A stretch of 64,000 bases of DNA, from NCBI RefSeq assembly GCF_024139115.2, contig NW_026943221.1, positions 1 through 64,000 of the forward strand, given 5' to 3'. The stretch's first letter is position 1; the number at the start of each line of letters is the position of its first letter. The position numbers and the translations under genes are program-made. The notes below the pieces were generated by a model. That model was not told the origin of the DNA and did not search any database. It saw nothing but the letters and a program-made list of their open reading frames with translations. Positions 60,972 to 64,000 of this stretch are shown one piece after another. The stretch is from Armigeres subalbatus (Eukaryota; Arthropoda; Insecta; Diptera; Culicidae).

Positions 60972-61134
60972 TGGCGAAAGACATCTAACGTGAGTTTTCT
61001 CAAAATAAGGAACTTTTCATCAAAAACTATTTGGTACCGGTTATGAGGGATGGTGTCCGCTACTACGCCTACCAAATATTTTTTCGATTAAAGTGCTTAA
61101 TTTTGAGAAATCGAACCTTAGATGCCTTTCGCCA
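60972..61134. mobile_element. 163-bp MITE with TA flanks
   Basis: Inverted ends TGGCGAAAGACATCTAACG and TGGCGAAAGGCATCTAAGG, extending through TTTCTCAAAATAAGG-like arms. TA on both sides (60970-60971, 61135-61136) fits Tc1/mariner-type MITEs. The central part TTTGGTA...TACCAAA pairs as well. Confidence 0.8.
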
Positions 61135-61379
61135 TACTGATTTCAGAAAGTTAACTCCTAGTGTGCCGCTGTAAGCACGCTCAAAGCAGTCGATTCATTG
61201 CGAAAGCTTTTGGCAATGATTGCTTTTCTTTTCCCAAGTGTTGTTGCTTTCCCATTTCGTACGTATTCTCCAATGTCAGTCTCAAATTACGACGCTTTCA
61301 TTTTCACCCATTTCAGCTAAACGTCAATAACTATCAATCAACACCATCGCAAATGGAAATTCGCGAATGAGCGACGGGC

Positions 61380-61640
61380 GATCCTCTCTGCGGTCTCCTG
61401 TCGCTTCGTCATCGCGCGGTGAACATGTGCCACCAGCTGAGTAGTCGTCGTCGCCGTCATATACCCCATTATTGTTATAATTAGAGTGTACGTGCTCCGC
61501 TGCGAGGCACTACTACACTAATCATATTTTGCGCCAGCGAACACAGTGCTGTAATCATCGCGGAGAAGGGGAAAAAAATCATCAGCTCCGGATGAGGTCA
61601 TGGTCTGCTTGGTCAGTATAGTCACTGTGTCTGCAACAAA
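61380..61640. promoter_or_regulatory. GC-richer unique patch in intron, possible regulatory DNA
   Basis: Not obviously repetitive, with several CG-rich words (GTCGCTTCGTCATCGCGCGG, GTCGTCGTCGCCGTC) in an otherwise AT-rich intron. Could be an enhancer or unannotated exon; no frame or splice context supports a gene. Confidence 0.25.
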
Positions 61641-63640
61641 TGCGTCATCGATGGCACTTTTTGCATGCAGACAACAACATTTGAAATGCTAAATTTGTGG
61701 TCTTCCAATTCGACAGTATTAATTACTCTAATGGTCGAAACAACAAATTCAAAACTTCAACAAGTTTGTTAATATTTTCATCGAAACAAACATTCAAAAT
61801 ATTATTTTTAAGAATCAACCATAAAAAAATGTTACAACAGTTCAAAAGTAACAAATTTCTGTAAAATATAAAAAAATAAAGAAATCTATTTCATAGGACG
61901 GGTTGACGGATGATGGGACGCTGTCTCAATTGCAGAGGATAGGTATGACCTGTCTTCCTCACCTTCCTGGCCTTTGTAGGGTATGCTTTACGTCAATTTG
62001 CCCTCCTATCACTGTGAAACAATTTCCACTTTCTTCTCTATCGTTTCCTTTGTCTACTCTAGATGTGATACTTGAAATATGTCTTGACGATAGGGTCTAT
62101 CGCTTGAAATTAGTGTTCTCCAGTTTTGAGCTAGCGTATTGTCTGGATTGCAGCCACAATTTAGGAATGTCAGTCGTTTAACTATCTTATCGCAGCACAC
62201 TAATGGCTAAATGATAACGTTAATGATGATGAAGTTTGACATCAAACTGACAAATTTGCTTTGGATCTAATCAGTTTGCACATAAGTAGGGGCACAATCG
62301 TGTTGAATTTATTTAATTGCTTTATTGTTTGATCGGGGTTCTACGAAACTGCACTCCCAAAGTTTTTGAGACTGTTCTGTGATACTTTATTCGTAAAGGG
62401 AGTATGGCGTCTATTTTGACTTCACTCGAATAGTTTATCACTTTTCGCGTGTTTGACTTGACAGGTTTACGACGCGCTACATTCCCAGTGCATTAATACT
62501 TCAGTGCTCGAGTTTTTCCACAGTCAATTACCCGACGATGATGACGTGCCGTTTGTGAATTTCAACGGACAATTTTATCGATGAGCTGCTGCTGTGGCTA
62601 ACTTGAACAAATCGGACCGGGCGGCCACATTATTAGCCTCTCGGTGCCGATCCACTTAGCAGCGCCGTGTGGAGAAAAACACCGAAACCAGTAGATACGG
62701 GATTGGGCGAGAAAGGAGATACCGAGCTGTCGAACCACTTGACTGCTCGCAGTTTTTAATTTTTCCCAGCCGGCACACAAACACGGCTGCTGCTGCTGTT
62801 GTTAAAGTGGACTGGATGAGCAATTCGGCTCGATTTCAGATTCAGTGGAACGACGATGCGACGCTGCTGGTTGGTTAACTCTGTGTTGCTTCTTGGCTGG
62901 GCCTAATGGAGTGCAAGATGCCCATTCACACATGGCATTACCGAGTCATGTTTTGATGCGATCGTCAGTGGAGAACGATTAGATCATACTCTTGTTATAT
63001 ATTTTGGGATGACTAGATAGTGACTAACGAAACACTACCATCCAATGTAATGGAAAGTTTGCACATAGAATATGAACATCGTTTCTAAGAAGTTGCGCAA
63101 CTTACGAAGAAAGCTGAAGTGTCCGATACTTTGATGCATGAACGTTCTTTCCTTTACGGACATAGCACGCTTCAATTGTAAAATTTTCCTGGCACATTAG
63201 TATTCCTTATTGCCGTCTAAAAGGTTATTGTTAATTGACTTTATCGATCGCAGTATTGTGTGATTGGGAAGGGATCTTGCATATGTTGGGTTTCTATTGG
63301 AAAGTCTTTAGCATTTCCATTATTATGGCTCGGAAATTTCTTCTGATTTTTTTTTTCAAATTTCTTTAAAAGTCTTAAGCGGGTTGTATCCAAAAATTCA
63401 CTGAATTTTAAATTATGTGTAACATACAACTAAATAACCCTATGTCGTCCTTCGGAAATATTTCATTTCGGACATAATTAGTGCCGATGAGGACTCAAGA
63501 AGCAGGAGCAATGGCAGACGTTCAGCAAGTAATTCTACAAATGGCGAAACTCCTGCATTGGCTAGCCTAGCCGAATACAACATCTAGCTATTCGAAGCAA
63601 ACACTCAAAGCATTATTGGCAACTAAATAATATTGCAGGG
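61641..63640. other. No gene recognised
   Basis: Mixed intron sequence of about 2 kb. CTGCTGCTGCTGTTGTT occurs near 62789. Short frames only; no transposon ends identified. Confidence 0.35.
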
Positions 63641-63649
63641 CTGGTAGCA

Positions 63650-63775
63650 AGTCACTTTTTAGTGACTTGGTCACTATTTTGAGCCTAGTCACTAAAAAGT
63701 CACTATTTGCATCCAAAAGTCACTAAAGTCACTATTTTTCGGAAAATGGTCACTAAACCGTTTCGCACCACCGTT
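63650..63775. repeat. Cluster of GTCACTA words
   Basis: AGTCACT / AGTGAC occurs about ten times in 125 bp in both orientations (for example AAGTCACTTTTTAGTGACTT). The spacing is irregular, so it is not a simple tandem repeat. Likely the internal or terminal region of a transposon that continues past the window. Confidence 0.7.
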
Positions 63776-63879
63776 TGTAAAAAAAAGTTCAAAATAAAAA
63801 TCATTTGTACCTACCATTATCATCAACCAAATCAAATGTAAATCTGTTAGCAAAATATATAAAGTTTGAAAAATTGCTC

Positions 63880-63990
63880 CAAGGCCGTCTTATGAAAGGC
63901 AGAGTGGGTTCGAACCATGGACTTCGGGATCGAGAGACACACAGACAGACCACACAGCGCTTAGGCATACGTTTAGGCAACGCCGTATAT
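63880..63990 (-). mobile_element. tRNA-like SINE head, minus strand
   Basis: Minus strand reads TAAGCGCTGTGTGGTCTG (A-box-like), then CATGGTTCGAACCCACTCTG (B-box GGTTCGAACCC). Order and spacing fit a tRNA-derived SINE promoter. The anticodon stem is not clearly folded. The element's ends are not defined. Confidence 0.5.
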
Positions 63991-64000
63991 AAATCGCAGG

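Larger units (their letters stand above)
43916..64000 (+). other. First intron of Khc (at least 20 kb), transposon-filled
   Basis: No sequence matching the expected second exon (for example a GQTSSGKT P-loop) was found to the window end. The features listed below within this span are therefore intronic if the exon 1 gene model is right. The intron contains Transib, hAT, LINE, SINE and MITE remnants on both strands. Confidence 0.6.

Overview
The window looks like nuclear DNA from a culicine mosquito, most likely Aedes. It is AT-rich and saturated with transposons. The two recognisable host genes have short introns (57-120 bp) or a very long first intron. The SINE families with tRNA-like heads and (AAG)n tails and the BEL/Pao, LINE, hAT, Transib and MITE remnants are the mixture known from Aedes. 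The genus is an inference; the insect identity rests on the kinesin and sorting-nexin coding sequence.

Layout. 1-774: old transposon fragments, including a pogo-like MITE. 775-26103: one composite structure of about 25.3 kb bounded by inverted ends. It consists of six copies of a ~150-bp repeat (800-1708) and then about 28 copies of a ~855-bp satellite unit (1709-25790); each unit holds a hairpin, a conserved core, a CA/TG microsatellite and three ~175-bp sub-repeats. 26104-30600: a nest of MITEs. Several carry 3-bp TTA/TAA target duplications, and the window contains matching empty sites. 30876-32767: a complete four-exon gene for a RUN- and PX-domain sorting nexin (SNX29-like). 33275-33565: a SINE with a 14-bp target duplication. 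33876-37942: BEL/Pao integrase remnants, then a long decayed LINE interrupted by a MITE. 38250-42700: MITEs, a GC-richer candidate 5' exon or promoter, SINE and LINE fragments.

43769-43915 is the first coding exon of kinesin-1 heavy chain. No further kinesin exon was found, so everything from 43916 to the window end is read as its first intron (at least 20 kb). That intron holds a decayed Transib (RAG1-related) transposase with an internal hAT MITE, a 994-bp hAT element carrying a SINE, an inverted second copy of the 1.6-1.8 kb TTA element, and a 1.2-kb element with six 167-bp tandem modules.

Main discovery. The 25-kb satellite, the 150-bp array next to it, the 167-bp array at 57.5-58.7 kb, a single-module copy at 40.2-40.8 kb and a remnant at 52.45 kb all appear to be members of one mobile repeat superfamily. 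They share an end module (TTAATCCACCTA...GTGA...CCTTTCT/CCCTTCT), a terminal hairpin whose sequence changes while pairing is kept, a core phrase (TATATACCAATC.ACTCAG.TCGACGAA), a TG tract, and an internal 150-180 bp module. Internal module number runs from 1 to 6 to dozens, which suggests a path from MITE-like element to megascale satellite.
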